Part shown: piece by piece, positions 43,464 through 55,832 of the stretch | How the letters are laid out: each line of letters begins with the position of its first letter | Numbering within the stretch: position 1 is the stretch's first letter | Assembly (NCBI RefSeq): GCF_900455735.1 | Contig: NZ_UAUI01000027.1 | Location: 186,001 to 250,000 of the forward strand | Direction of reading: 5' to 3' | Length of the DNA: 64,000 nucleotides | From: Rhodococcus wratislaviensis | GTDB lineage: Bacteria > Actinomycetota > Actinomycetes > Mycobacteriales > Mycobacteriaceae | Notes under the pieces: model-generated | Seen by the model: only the letters and a program-made list of their open reading frames with translations | What the model was told of the DNA's origin: nothing | Database searches by the model: none | Translations under genes and position numbers: made by a program

Positions 43464-44399
43464 ATGCGTATATCGTTGGCCAGTAGGGCCCTGTTGTTCG
43501 TGCTGGCAGGCATCGTGATGCTGTGCAGTGCGGCACCAGCGGCAGCGGATCCCGTGGAAGCGGAACCCGCACCCGCGGCCGACCTGTCGGTGCTGCCGGG
43601 GGCGAATGACTGGAGCTGTAAGCCGTCCGCGGCGCATCCGCGTCCCGTCGTGCTGGTGCACGGCACGTGGACCGGCATGGTGGGAACATGGAAGGACCTC
43701 GCGCCGGCGCTCACGGCGGAGGGATACTGCGTGTTCGCCCTCAATTACGGACAGGCCACCGGTCTGACCGAGGGCAACCTGATGCGCATGTTCGGTGGCG
43801 CCGACATCGCGGAGTCCGCTCAGCAGCTCGCCGGATTCGTCGACCAGGTCCGCACCACCACCGGCGCTTCGCAGGTCGACATGATCGGGCATTCGCTCGG
43901 TGGCACGGTCTCCCGCCAGTACCTGCGGTTCGACGGCGGCGCCGACCGCACGAACCCCGCGCTGAACAAGGTGCACTCGCTCGTCACACTCGGCGCCACC
44001 AACCACGGCACCAGCTTCGGGGACGTCCAGTCGCTCGGTGCGATCGCGCAGGCACTGGGTGTGCCGGTCATGACGCTCGCCGGTGTCGCGGTCGGACCGT
44101 CCTACATCCAGCAGATGGTGGGCTCACCCTTCCTGCAAGTCCTCAACGCCAGCGGCGACACCGACCCGGGCATCGAGTACACGGTGGTCGCCAGCCGCAG
44201 CGACACCGTGTCGACCCCGCCGGAGAACACGTTCCTGACGGCCGGTCCCGGTGCCGTCGTGCACAACATCTGGCTCCAGGACGGCTGCGAGACGAACACG
44301 TCCGAACACATCCAGCTGACCACCGATGCGCGGGCCGTATACATCATCCAGCGGGCTCTGGACCCCACCTACGGAGATCGCAACCCCGCACCGTGCTGA
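43464..44399 (+). CDS. Secreted lipase/esterase (class 2 lipase family)
   Basis: 311 residues with a clear Sec signal peptide: basic start, hydrophobic core LLFVLAGIVMLC, and a probable cleavage after Ala28 (AAPAAA-DP). The mature protein has the oxyanion strand PVVLVHGTW and the nucleophile elbow GHSLGG with Ser144, then the ATNHGTSFG region typical of EstA/EstB-type lipases. Two pairs of cysteines (such as WSCKPS and DGCETN) probably form disulfides. It acts outside the cytoplasm on acyl esters. It is divergent from the PAPA operon, and no sequence feature ties it to the NRPS. ATG 43464 has a close GAGGA just upstream. Confidence 0.9.
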   Translation: MRISLASRALLFVLAGIVMLCSAAPAAADPVEAEPAPAADLSVLPGANDWSCKPSAAHPRPVVLVHGTWTGMVGTWKDLAPALTAEGYCVFALNYGQATGLTEGNLMRMFGGADIAESAQQLAGFVDQVRTTTGASQVDMIGHSLGGTVSRQYLRFDGGADRTNPALNKVHSLVTLGATNHGTSFGDVQSLGAIAQALGVPVMTLAGVAVGPSYIQQMVGSPFLQVLNASGDTDPGIEYTVVASRSDTVSTPPENTFLTAGPGAVVHNIWLQDGCETNTSEHIQLTTDARAVYIIQRALDPTYGDRNPAPC

Positions 44400-44400
44400 C

Positions 44401-44415
44401 ACCGGTGGCGCCGGT
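44401..44415. terminator. Small hairpin between convergent lipase and GntR genes
   Basis: ACCGG (44401-44405) pairs with CCGGT (44411-44415) around a 5-base loop, starting two bases after the lipase stop. It fills the 15-base gap between the convergent stops and could aid termination, but the stem is short. Confidence 0.35.
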
Positions 44416-45110
44416 CAGTCCCAGATGCCGACCTCGTCGAGATGCGCGACCAGCCGCTGGGCGCCGTCGATGAAGTGGGCCTTGTTCTCCGCACCCACCA
44501 CGTCGGCCTTCCCGTCGGCGAGCGCGGCGATGAGCCGGCGATGGCTCTCGACCGCCGACTCACCCCAGGCCGGATCGGACGAATAGAACTGCACCGGGGT
44601 GTACCGGGTGGCGCTGAGCAGGAACCACGACAGCTTGCTCGCGTCGGCAAGCCGGTTGATGACCCGGTGAAACGAGAACTCGAGGTCCTCGATGCGGTCG
44701 GCGTCGCCGTCCTCGACGGCGCGCCGCAGCTTCTCGTTGATCGCGGTCAGCTCCTCCACGGCCTCCGGGGTGGCCGACCGCGTCGCGCGGACCGCGAGTT
44801 CCTCGGCGATCTGCCCCTGCAGCCAGAAGAGGTCGTGGATGTCGTCCCGGCTGAGCGGTGCGACGACGTACCCGCGGTGGGGAACCAGCTCGACGAGGCC
44901 CTCGCCGCGAAGGGTCAGGAGCGCCTCACGGACAGGTGTGACGCTGACCCCCAGGTCCGCCGCGGTCTCGTCGAGGCGGATGAAGTCACCCGGGCGAACG
45001 CCCCCGGACATGATCAGGTTGCGGACGTGCACGGCGACGTCGTCCGACAGCTGGGGTCGGCGGCGCAGGGTGCGGCCCGCTGGGGATCGTGACACGGAGG
45101 GCGATGCCAT
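44415..45110 (-). CDS. GntR-family transcriptional regulator (FadR/FCD type)
   Basis: A 231-residue regulator. Start ATG 45110 has AGGAG seven bases upstream. Residues 20-85 form the winged helix (LSDDVAVHVRNLI, LDETAADLGVSVTPVREALLTL, RGYVVAPLS). The rest is the all-helical FCD ligand domain with the conserved metal-site histidines in FSFHRVINRLA and SHRRLIAAL. FCD regulators commonly sense acids or acyl-CoAs. It lies 47 bases downstream of an acyl-CoA dehydrogenase on the same strand and probably shares its transcript. The palindromic operator at 46413-46438 in front of that dehydrogenase is a candidate binding site. Confidence 0.9.
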   Translation of the reverse strand: MASPSVSRSPAGRTLRRRPQLSDDVAVHVRNLIMSGGVRPGDFIRLDETAADLGVSVTPVREALLTLRGEGLVELVPHRGYVVAPLSRDDIHDLFWLQGQIAEELAVRATRSATPEAVEELTAINEKLRRAVEDGDADRIEDLEFSFHRVINRLADASKLSWFLLSATRYTPVQFYSSDPAWGESAVESHRRLIAALADGKADVVGAENKAHFIDGAQRLVAHLDEVGIWD

Positions 45111-45157
45111 GGAGAACTCCTTCGATGCGGCAAACCAGCATAAACCGCAGGGGGTGA

Positions 45158-46300
45158 TTACAAGCCGTAGGTCTTGCCGATGATGTCGCGCTGAATCTCG
45201 TTGGTACCGCCGTAGATGGTCGACACGATGGTGGAGCGGACGTGCTTCTCCATGTCGAACTCGGTGGCGTAGCCGTACCCGCCCATCATCTGCATGCCCT
45301 CGAGTGCGACCTTCTTCGCCGTCTCCGTGACCTTCAGTTTGGCCATCGACGCCTCGCGGGCCAGCATCTTGTCCGGGTTCGCGTCGACGTCCTCGGCGAC
45401 GCTGTAGACGAGCAGCTTGCAGCACTCGATCTCCGTCGCGAGATCGGCGATACGGTGGCGCAGCGCCTGGAACGATCCGACGGGCCGCCCGAACTGCTTG
45501 CGCTGGGTGACGAAGTCGAGGGTGTCGGCGAACGCGCGCTGAGCGGTGCCGAGCATCATGGCGGCGAGGATCAGGCGTTCGAAGTTCAGGCCGGTCATCA
45601 GCTGGCGCCAGCCGTTGCCGACCTCGCCCACCACCGCGTCCTCGGGCAGGACGCAGTCGGTGAAGTAGAGATCATTGACCTCCTTGCCGCCCATCGTGTC
45701 GATGCCGCTGATCTTCAGCCCGGCGGTATCTGCGGGGACGTGGAACATCGTGAGGCCTTCGTGCTTGCCGTCGCCGCGCCCGGTGCGGGCCACGAGCAGG
45801 ATGTTGTCGGCGAAGTGCGCGTTGGAGCACCACGTCTTCTGTCCGTTGATCACCCAGCCGTCGGCGGTCTTCTCCGCGCGGGTGCTGAGATTGCCGACAT
45901 CGGAACCGGCTTCCGGCTCGGACATCGAGATGGACTGTGATCGGCCCGCCACGATGCCGCGCAACACGACATCCTTCTGTGCGTCTGTTCCGAACTTCGC
46001 GTAAGCGCCGCCCGTGATCAGGGTGGGCCCGATTCCGCCGATGGGTGCCATCCCCTTGGCGGCCTCCTCGAGCAGGATGCACATGTCGACGTGGCTGGCG
46101 GCCGAGCCGTCGTACTCCTCGGGAATGGTGATGCCCAGCCAGCCCAGCTTGGCCATCTTCTCGTAGACGTCCTGGTTGTGGTTGTGCTCGCCGTGATTCG
46201 TCAGCCTGTCGCGCTGCTCGCGGGTGCCGCTCTCGCGCTTGCAGAAATCGGCGATCGCCGCTGCGAAGTCCTTCTGTTCACTGGTGAATTCGACGCTCAT
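45158..46300 (-). CDS. Acyl-CoA dehydrogenase
   Basis: 380 residues, full family length. ATG 46300 has AGGAG about ten bases upstream; longer frame is non-homologous. Landmarks: ISMSEPEAGSDVGNL and WVINGQKTWCSNA in the FAD/substrate beta-domain, RKQFGRPVGSFQALRHRIADL in the C-terminal helical domain, and MMGGYGYATEFDMEKHVRS and YGGTNEIQRDIIGK at the end. The catalytic base in this class is expected within the IYGGTNEIQ segment. The substrate is unknown. It is divergently transcribed from an aldehyde dehydrogenase across a shared palindromic operator. Confidence 0.95.
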   Translation of the reverse strand: MSVEFTSEQKDFAAAIADFCKRESGTREQRDRLTNHGEHNHNQDVYEKMAKLGWLGITIPEEYDGSAASHVDMCILLEEAAKGMAPIGGIGPTLITGGAYAKFGTDAQKDVVLRGIVAGRSQSISMSEPEAGSDVGNLSTRAEKTADGWVINGQKTWCSNAHFADNILLVARTGRGDGKHEGLTMFHVPADTAGLKISGIDTMGGKEVNDLYFTDCVLPEDAVVGEVGNGWRQLMTGLNFERLILAAMMLGTAQRAFADTLDFVTQRKQFGRPVGSFQALRHRIADLATEIECCKLLVYSVAEDVDANPDKMLAREASMAKLKVTETAKKVALEGMQMMGGYGYATEFDMEKHVRSTIVSTIYGGTNEIQRDIIGKTYGL

Positions 46301-46412
46301 GTCCGGGGGACTCCTCATGGTTGATGGGGCCGGCGAATCGGTCGGCCGGAGGTGACTGTGTGGGGCTTGCCGCGATGGGGTCGGCCGCATACTGTGATGT
46401 CCACTACATTAC

Positions 46413-46438
46413 ATCACATCACATATATTTGATGTGAT
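46413..46438. promoter_or_regulatory. Palindromic operator in the acyl-CoA/aldehyde dehydrogenase divergent promoter
   Basis: ATCACATCA (46413-46421) and TGATGTGAT (46430-46438) are perfect 9-base inverted arms around an AT-rich 8-base spacer. A second, overlapping dyad pairs TGTGATGT (46393-46400) with ACATCACA (46411-46418). The block sits 21 bases before the aldehyde dehydrogenase ATG and about 110 bases before the divergent dehydrogenase ATG. It is the most AT-rich spot in this area. A GntR or TetR repressor is the likely ligand; the GntR gene at 44415-45110 is nearest. Confidence 0.7.
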
Positions 46439-46458
46439 CTCGAGGGAGGACATCGACC

Positions 46459-47991
46459 ATGCCACAGCAGGCGGAGACGACCGAGACGACGGCCGGCGAG
46501 CAGCCCGAGGCCCGGACGGAGCAGGCGCCGAAGACGTTCGCGTCCCTGGACCCCCGCAACGGCAACGTCCTGGCCGAGTACCCGATCCAGGGGGAGCAGG
46601 AGGTGCGCGCCGCCGTCGACGCGGCCCGTGCGGCCGCGCAGTGGTGGAACGCACTCGGGTTCGACGGGCGCAAGCAATGGCTCCTCGACTGGAAGAAGTC
46701 GATGGCCCGCGACGGCGAGCAGCTCGCCGCGCTCGTCGCCGCCGAAACCGGCAAGCCGTACGACGACGCGCTCCTCGAAGTGATGCTCGCCATCGAGCAT
46801 CTCGACTGGGCCGCGAAGAACGCGGGCAAGGTTCTGAAGCGGCGTAAGGTGCCGTCGGGCCTGGTCAGCGCGAACCAGGCCAGCAGCGTCGGATACGAGC
46901 CGATGGGTGTGGTCGGTGTCATCGGGCCGTGGAACTACCCCGTGTACACGCCGATGGGGTCGATCTCCTATGCGCTGGCGGCGGGCAACACGGTCGTCTT
47001 CAAGCCCAGCGAGCTGACCCCCGGGGTCGCGGTGTGGCTCGCCGACAAGTGGAAGGCGCTCGTCCCCAACCAACCCGTGCTGCAGGTGGTCACCGGAGAC
47101 GGGTCGACCGGCGCGGCTCTCGTCTCGGCCGGGGTCGACAAGATCGCCTTCACCGGATCCGCCGCCACCGGCAAGCGCGTCATGGCGGCGTGTGCCGAAA
47201 CGCTGACCCCCCTCGTCGTCGAGGCGGGCGGCAAGGACGCCATGCTCGTCGACGCCGACGCGAATCTGGACGAGGCGGCCGGCTTCGCGGTGTTCGGGGC
47301 GATGGGCAACGCCGGACAGACGTGCGCCGGCGTCGAGCGCATCTACGTCGTCGACTCGGCCTACGACGAGTTCGTCCGACTGGTCGCCGAGAAGTCGAAG
47401 GTCCTGCGCCCCGGCCCCCGGGACGCCGCCTACGGTCCTATGACGATGACCAGTCAGTCCGACGTCGTCCGCGGCCACGTCCAGGACGCACTCGACAAGG
47501 GCGGATCGGCGGTGGTGGGCGGACTCGACTCCATCAAGGACGGCTACGTCGGGCCGATCGTGCTGACCGGCGTTCCCGAGGACAGCACCGCGATCCGCGA
47601 GGAGACGTTCGGCCCCACGGTCGTCATCAACAAGGTCGCCAGCCTCGACGAAGCGGTCACGAAGGCCAACGGCACCACGTTCGGACTCGGCGCATCCATC
47701 TTCACCAAGGATGCGACGAAGGCGATGCAGGTTGCCGACAAGCTCAGGGCCGGCGTCGTGACGATCGGCTCGGTGCTCGGGTTCGCCGGCGTGGCGGCGC
47801 TACCGTTCGGCGGGGTCGGGGATTCGGGCTTCGGCCGCATCCACGGCGCGGACGGTCTGCGCGAATTCAGCCGGGTCAAATCCATCGCCCGGCAGAGGTT
47901 CGCGGCTCCGCTGAACCTGCTCACCATGCAGCGCAAGTCGCGGGACATGAAGATCTCGGCCTGGATGTTGAAGAACCGGCACGGACGCTGA
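46459..47991 (+). CDS. NAD(P)-dependent aldehyde dehydrogenase
   Basis: 510 residues of the aldehyde dehydrogenase superfamily. The N-terminal 30 residues are acidic and Gln/Glu-rich and probably disordered. Visible are the cofactor-fold segments GVVGVIGPWNYP and VVFKPSELTP, FTGSAATGK for the Rossmann loop, the general base in VVEAGGKD, and the nucleophile Cys289 in NAGQTCAG. PFGGVGDSGFGRIHG marks the C-terminal end of the catalytic domain. It oxidises an aldehyde to the acid, probably one formed in the same pathway as the acyl-CoA dehydrogenase and MpaB-family neighbours. GGAGG about ten bases upstream supports ATG 46459. Confidence 0.95.
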   Translation: MPQQAETTETTAGEQPEARTEQAPKTFASLDPRNGNVLAEYPIQGEQEVRAAVDAARAAAQWWNALGFDGRKQWLLDWKKSMARDGEQLAALVAAETGKPYDDALLEVMLAIEHLDWAAKNAGKVLKRRKVPSGLVSANQASSVGYEPMGVVGVIGPWNYPVYTPMGSISYALAAGNTVVFKPSELTPGVAVWLADKWKALVPNQPVLQVVTGDGSTGAALVSAGVDKIAFTGSAATGKRVMAACAETLTPLVVEAGGKDAMLVDADANLDEAAGFAVFGAMGNAGQTCAGVERIYVVDSAYDEFVRLVAEKSKVLRPGPRDAAYGPMTMTSQSDVVRGHVQDALDKGGSAVVGGLDSIKDGYVGPIVLTGVPEDSTAIREETFGPTVVINKVASLDEAVTKANGTTFGLGASIFTKDATKAMQVADKLRAGVVTIGSVLGFAGVAALPFGGVGDSGFGRIHGADGLREFSRVKSIARQRFAAPLNLLTMQRKSRDMKISAWMLKNRHGR

Positions 47992-48014
47992 GCACACGGC
48001 AGGAGGGTATTCAC

Positions 48015-48947
48015 ATGCTGATGAAGACCAAGCGCGCCGACACCGGCGCGCCGGGCGGGGTTCCGCGGGGCAGGCACGGCTGGCAGCGGCGCATCGAGGA
48101 ACTCGACCCGGTCGACGATCACCAGGAGATCCATCGCATCACGGCGGGCTACGAGTTTCCGTGGGACTACCAGCGGTCCCTCGAGTTCGCGCTGTTCCGG
48201 ACGTACTGCGTCCCCACCATTTCGGAACTGTTGCAGCGCACCGGTGAGTTCGAGAAACGACCGCAGAAGCGGTATGACGACACCGCTCTGCTGATGGCCG
48301 AACTCGTCGAACACGGCTACGACTCCGAGCGCGGCATCGAATCGCTGCGCGTCGTGAATCGCATGCACGGCAAGTACGACATCGACAACGACGACATGCT
48401 GTACGTGCTGACCACCTTCATCTATGAGCCGATCGACTGGATCGACCGCTTCGGTTGGCGGCGGCTGACCCCGAACGAGCGTCTCGCGTGTTTCCACTTC
48501 TACCGTCAGGTGGGAATCCGAATGGGAATCAAGAACATTCCCGAGAGTTTCGAGGACTTCTACCGGTTCAAGGCCGAGTACGAGCGGAAGCATTTCCGGT
48601 ACACCGACGACAACCATCGTGTCGGCACGTACACGCTGAAGCTGTTCTGTTCCTGGTTTCCGGCACCACTCCGGCCGCTCGTCGCGCAGGGGGTCTACGC
48701 CCTCCTCGACCCGATGATGCTGTCCGCGTTCGGGTTTCCCGCCGCCCCGATCTGGCTGCAGAACGCGTCCCGCCGTGCGCTGGGGGCCCGTGCGAGGTTC
48801 GTGCGGTTCCTGCCGCCACGCCGGGAGTCCAAGGCCGCACGGGATCGGCGCAACCGGAGCTACCCCGGATACCCGGTGGGCTACCGTCCCCGTGACCTGG
48901 GAGCGGACAACGACAATCATCGCGGAGCCCGTCGACGGGCGGCGTGA
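48015..48947 (+). CDS. MpaB/rubber-oxygenase-like (DUF2236) protein
   Basis: 310 residues. ATG 48015 follows AGGAGGG at 48001-48007, only 23 bases after the aldehyde dehydrogenase stop, so the two form an operon. The segments ITAGYEFPWDYQRSLEFALF, RVVNRMHGKY and PNERLACFHFYRQVG are typical of the MpaB/DUF2236 family, which includes haem-dependent oxygenases such as latex-clearing protein and fungal MpaB. The HGKYDIDNDDMLYVLTTF region carries the histidine and acidic residues typical of the family core. An oxygenase that makes the aldehyde used by the upstream dehydrogenase is a reasonable inference. The C-terminus is Arg-rich and probably disordered. Confidence 0.8.
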   Translation: MLMKTKRADTGAPGGVPRGRHGWQRRIEELDPVDDHQEIHRITAGYEFPWDYQRSLEFALFRTYCVPTISELLQRTGEFEKRPQKRYDDTALLMAELVEHGYDSERGIESLRVVNRMHGKYDIDNDDMLYVLTTFIYEPIDWIDRFGWRRLTPNERLACFHFYRQVGIRMGIKNIPESFEDFYRFKAEYERKHFRYTDDNHRVGTYTLKLFCSWFPAPLRPLVAQGVYALLDPMMLSAFGFPAAPIWLQNASRRALGARARFVRFLPPRRESKAARDRRNRSYPGYPVGYRPRDLGADNDNHRGARRRAA

Positions 48948-48948
48948 C

Positions 48949-48985
48949 GGCTGTGTCCCTGGGCGATTCGTCCAGGGGCACGGCC
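48949..48985. terminator. Hairpin terminator between MpaB-like and tandem TetR genes
   Basis: A 14-bp stem with two G-T wobbles (48949-48962 with 48972-48985) and a 9-base loop fills the 38-base gap between the convergent stop codons. It probably ends transcripts from both sides. Confidence 0.65.
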
Positions 48986-50218
48986 TCAGTGGCCCAGTAG
49001 TACCGCCGTCATCAGGGTGTGGAGACGCGCACGCGACTCCTCGCGGGTGTCGAAGTGGACCAGTCGGCCGATGTCGAGAACCAGACCCAGCGCTGCGTGT
49101 ACCAGGAACCGCGCCTCCGGAGCCGAGAGTTCGGTGCGCACGGCGGTCACCAGGTGGACCCACTCCTCGACGTGCAGGCGCTGCACGTTGCGGAGATTGG
49201 TCCGCTCGTTCTTCGGGAGGTTCCCGATCTCCGCGAAGTACACCGACAGCACTTCCGGGTTCCCGAACGAGAGTTCCAGGTAGGACTCGGCGAGTTTGCG
49301 GAGCGCATCCTCGGGGCCGGTGGCGGTGGACAGCGCCGCCGAGGTGGCCACGGCCAGCCGGTCGGACGCGCGGTAGAACACCGCTGCGAGAAGGTCGGCC
49401 TTGCTGGGGAAGTGGCGGTACACGCTCGACGCGTTGATGCCGGCCGCGGCGCCGATTTCTTCGATGCTCGAGTCGTGGTAGCCGTGCCGGTCGAAGATCT
49501 TCACGGCCTCGTTGATCAGCAACTCGCGCTTGGACGTCACCGCCAGGCCGCGTACCGCACCTGCGCCCGCGTTCTTTCCTTCGGTCGGGACGGCGGGAGG
49601 CAGTGTCGCGCGCAGGATCGATTCGCACGCAGACTTCAGAAGCGCGTCGAGTCGGCGCGTCGCGAGAGTGGTGCGATGTGCGCTGATGCTCCCCATCACG
49701 CTCAGCGTCGACGCCCCCAGCGTCGTCGCGTCGACGGACGTGAGTTCGGGGCGCAGTTCCCGCAGGGGGCCTGCCACGCACTGGGTGACGTGAACGAAGA
49801 CGTCGCGGATGCGCGTGCGATCCTCGGCCTCGAGATACCGGCCCTCCCAGCGGTAGAGTCCGGCGACCTTGCGGTTCTCGATGGTGTTCGCGACGAGTGC
49901 GGAGATCAGATGATCGAGTCGGTCTCCGGGCTCGAGTCCGGCAACGCCGTCCAGCGCGCCGTCCGCTGCCGCCTGCAGTGCGTCTGCAGTCGTGGTGGCG
50001 GCGTGTACGAGCAGGGCGTACTTGTTGGGGTAGTGCCGGTAGAGAGCGGGGCCGGAGATCCCGATGGTGGCAGCGATCTCGTCGACGCCGACCGCGTGGT
50101 AGCCGCGCTCGCTGAAGGCCTCGGCGGCGACGTTCGCGATCTGGGCCTTGCGATTCTTCGGGCGACGGCGGATCGGCCGCTCGGTGGCGGCACCGGCCGC
50201 CGTGCTGGTCCGAGCCAC
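48986..50218 (-). CDS. Tandem TetR repressor resembling Mce3R
   Basis: 410 residues containing two complete TetR units. The first helix-turn-helix is at about residues 20-70 (AAEAFSERGYHAVGVDEIAA, GISGPALYRHYPNKYALL). The second is at about 215-265 (AVKIFDRHGYHDSSIEEIGA, GINASSVYRHFPSKADLL). GTG 50218 is chosen because GGAGG lies five bases upstream. Two TetR units in one chain is rare; M. tuberculosis Mce3R, of nearly the same length, is the known example and represses an mce operon and nearby fatty-acid genes. Here the gene is divergent from a beta-oxidation operon and close to an mce operon, the same association. Its own promoter carries TTAACCG and TTCGCAT at 50269-50287, so autoregulation is likely. 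Confidence 0.9.
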   Translation of the reverse strand: MARTSTAAGAATERPIRRRPKNRKAQIANVAAEAFSERGYHAVGVDEIAATIGISGPALYRHYPNKYALLVHAATTTADALQAAADGALDGVAGLEPGDRLDHLISALVANTIENRKVAGLYRWEGRYLEAEDRTRIRDVFVHVTQCVAGPLRELRPELTSVDATTLGASTLSVMGSISAHRTTLATRRLDALLKSACESILRATLPPAVPTEGKNAGAGAVRGLAVTSKRELLINEAVKIFDRHGYHDSSIEEIGAAAGINASSVYRHFPSKADLLAAVFYRASDRLAVATSAALSTATGPEDALRKLAESYLELSFGNPEVLSVYFAEIGNLPKNERTNLRNVQRLHVEEWVHLVTAVRTELSAPEARFLVHAALGLVLDIGRLVHFDTREESRARLHTLMTAVLLGH

Positions 50219-50268
50219 GGTCACCTCCAGTAATCGGCAGTCATCTGCCAGTTTAACTGTCGATGATC

Positions 50269-50287
50269 TTAACCGAGACTTTCGCAT
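50269..50287 (+). promoter_or_regulatory. Variant copy of the shared operator, in front of the tandem TetR gene
   Basis: TTAACCG (50269-50275) and TTCGCAT (50281-50287) are the same two 7-mers, in the same order, as in the exact sites at 50409 and 55706, but separated by five bases instead of three. It lies about 50 bases upstream of the tandem TetR start. Confidence 0.5.
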
Positions 50288-50408
50288 CGTCGGGTCGGCT
50301 GAGGGTTGCGTGCGGTGAAAGTGTCACGCCACATTCGCGGAAATTGCCGGTGAATCTGGCTGCGGCGTCGTCGTAGAGGTATTGACACGTGAGGAACGCG
50401 CAGAATAA

Positions 50409-50426
50409 GTTAACCGCAATTCGCAT
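50409..50426 (+). promoter_or_regulatory. Shared 18-base operator upstream of the thiolase operon
   Basis: GTTAACCGCAATTCGCAT lies 70 bases before the thiolase ATG. Its exact reverse complement occurs at 55706-55723 before the fadD-mce operon. The site is not a palindrome, which would suit a repressor with two different DNA-binding domains in one chain such as the divergent tandem TetR protein. Confidence 0.75.
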
Positions 50427-50496
50427 GTGTCCGCGGTCTCCTGACGGTCGTGCGCTCCTGGATGTCACATTTCGAACTATCGGAGGTAGCTGGATC

Positions 50497-51732
50497 ATGA
50501 GTGCAACCCGGCAGAGCGGGCAGGCATTGATCTTCGACGCGATCAGAACCCCTCGTGGACGGGGGAAGAGCAACGGTGCCCTCCACGGCACCAAGCCCAT
50601 CGACCTGGCGGTCGGGTTGATCGAGGAGATCCAGGTCCGGAATCCGAATCTGGACCCGGCACTGATCGACGACATCGTGCTCGGCATCGTGTCGCCGCTG
50701 GGTGAACAGGGCGGCGTGCTTCCGCGGGTCGCGGCGCTGGCTGCCGGACTGCCCGAGACCGTCGCGGGTGTCCAGATCAACCGCTTCTGCGCCTCCGGGC
50801 TCGAGGCCGTCAACCTCGCCGCACAGAAAGTGGCCTCCGGCTGGGAAGACTTCGTTCTCGCGGGTGGCGTCGAATCCATGTCGAAGGTTCCCATGGGATC
50901 GGACGGCGGTGCATGGGGACTCGATCCGGCGACCAACTACGACACGTACATGGTGCCGCAGGGGATCGGCGCCGACCTCATCGCGACCCTCGAGGGGTTC
51001 GGTCGCACCCAGGTCGACGAGTTCGCGGTTCGCTCACAGGAACTGGCGGCCGACGCCTGGGCTGACGGACGGTTCGACCGTTCGGTCGTTCCGGTGCGGG
51101 ATCGCAACGGTGTCGTCGTCCTCGACCGGGACGAGCACATGCGGCCCGGCGCCACCGTCGAGGGCCTGTCGGCGTTGACGCCGTCGTTCGCCGCGCTCGG
51201 GGAGCAGGGCGGATTCTCCGCCGTGGCACTGCAGAAATATCACTGGGTGGAGCGAATCGACCATGTCCACCACGCCGGCAACTCGTCCGGGATCGTCGAC
51301 GGTGCCTCCCTGATGCTCATCGGTAGCGCCGAAGCCGGTGAGCGCGCGGGCCTCGCGCCGCGCGGCCGGATCGTGTCCACGGCAGTCATCGGCTCCGAGT
51401 CGACGATCATGCTTACCGGTCCCGCGCCGTCGGCGCGCAAAGCACTGGCGAAGGCCGGACTCGACGTCTCCGACATCGATCTGTTCGAGATCAACGAGGC
51501 CTTCGCCTCCGTGGCGCTGAAGTTCGCCAAGGACCTCGAGATCCCGCTCGGCAAGGTGAACGTGAACGGTGGCGCCATCGCGATGGGCCACCCTCTGGGC
51601 GCTACCGGCGCAATGATCCTCGGCACGCTGCTCGACGAACTCGAACGCCGGGGCAAGCGTTACGGCCTGGCCACCCTGTGCGTCGGCGCGGGCATGGGCA
51701 TCGCGACCGTCGTCGAACGCATCCAGCACTGA
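50497..51732 (+). CDS. fadA: Acetyl-CoA acyltransferase (thiolase, FadA type)
   Basis: 411 residues, full thiolase length. ATG 50497 follows GGAGG at 50482-50486. The nucleophilic cysteine is in [11 protein letters not shown] near residue 97. The second half has NEAFA, the His motif [14 protein letters not shown] and the C-terminal cysteine in LCVGAGMG. It cleaves 3-ketoacyl-CoA with CoA in the last step of beta-oxidation. The next gene encodes the hydratase/dehydrogenase partner 20 bases downstream, so the pair should form a FadAB complex. Expression is probably controlled by the 18-base operator upstream. Confidence 0.95.
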   Translation: MSATRQSGQALIFDAIRTPRGRGKSNGALHGTKPIDLAVGLIEEIQVRNPNLDPALIDDIVLGIVSPLGEQGGVLPRVAALAAGLPETVAGVQINRFCASGLEAVNLAAQKVASGWEDFVLAGGVESMSKVPMGSDGGAWGLDPATNYDTYMVPQGIGADLIATLEGFGRTQVDEFAVRSQELAADAWADGRFDRSVVPVRDRNGVVVLDRDEHMRPGATVEGLSALTPSFAALGEQGGFSAVALQKYHWVERIDHVHHAGNSSGIVDGASLMLIGSAEAGERAGLAPRGRIVSTAVIGSESTIMLTGPAPSARKALAKAGLDVSDIDLFEINEAFASVALKFAKDLEIPLGKVNVNGGAIAMGHPLGATGAMILGTLLDELERRGKRYGLATLCVGAGMGIATVVERIQH

Positions 51733-51752
51733 GCACAGGAGAAGCGAACAGC

Positions 51753-55705
<3,953 letters not shown>

Positions 55706-55706
<1 letters not shown>

Positions 55707-55723
55707 TGCGAATTGCGGTTAAC
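55706..55723 (-). promoter_or_regulatory. Shared 18-base operator upstream of fadD-mce
   Basis: ATGCGAATTGCGGTTAAC is the exact reverse complement of the site at 50409-50426. It lies 109 bases before the fadD ATG, directly after the enoyl-CoA hydratase stop. The 126-base gap to fadD holds no gene and should contain the fadD-mce promoter. Confidence 0.75.
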
Positions 55724-55832
55724 AAGACTGTTCCGATAGACGTCGAGATCTGTAATACTCGTCACAGCTCGGTGCAGGTCCGAACAGGCACACGGGCGCC
55801 GGGCACGAGTACAGCGAAGGGATCACCACCAC

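Noticed and set aside
43464-44399. The lipase as the missing NRPS thioesterase
   Set aside because: It has a clear Sec signal peptide and acts outside the cytoplasm, so it cannot load or release carrier-bound peptide inside the cell. It belongs to the class 2 lipase family, not to type I or II thioesterases.
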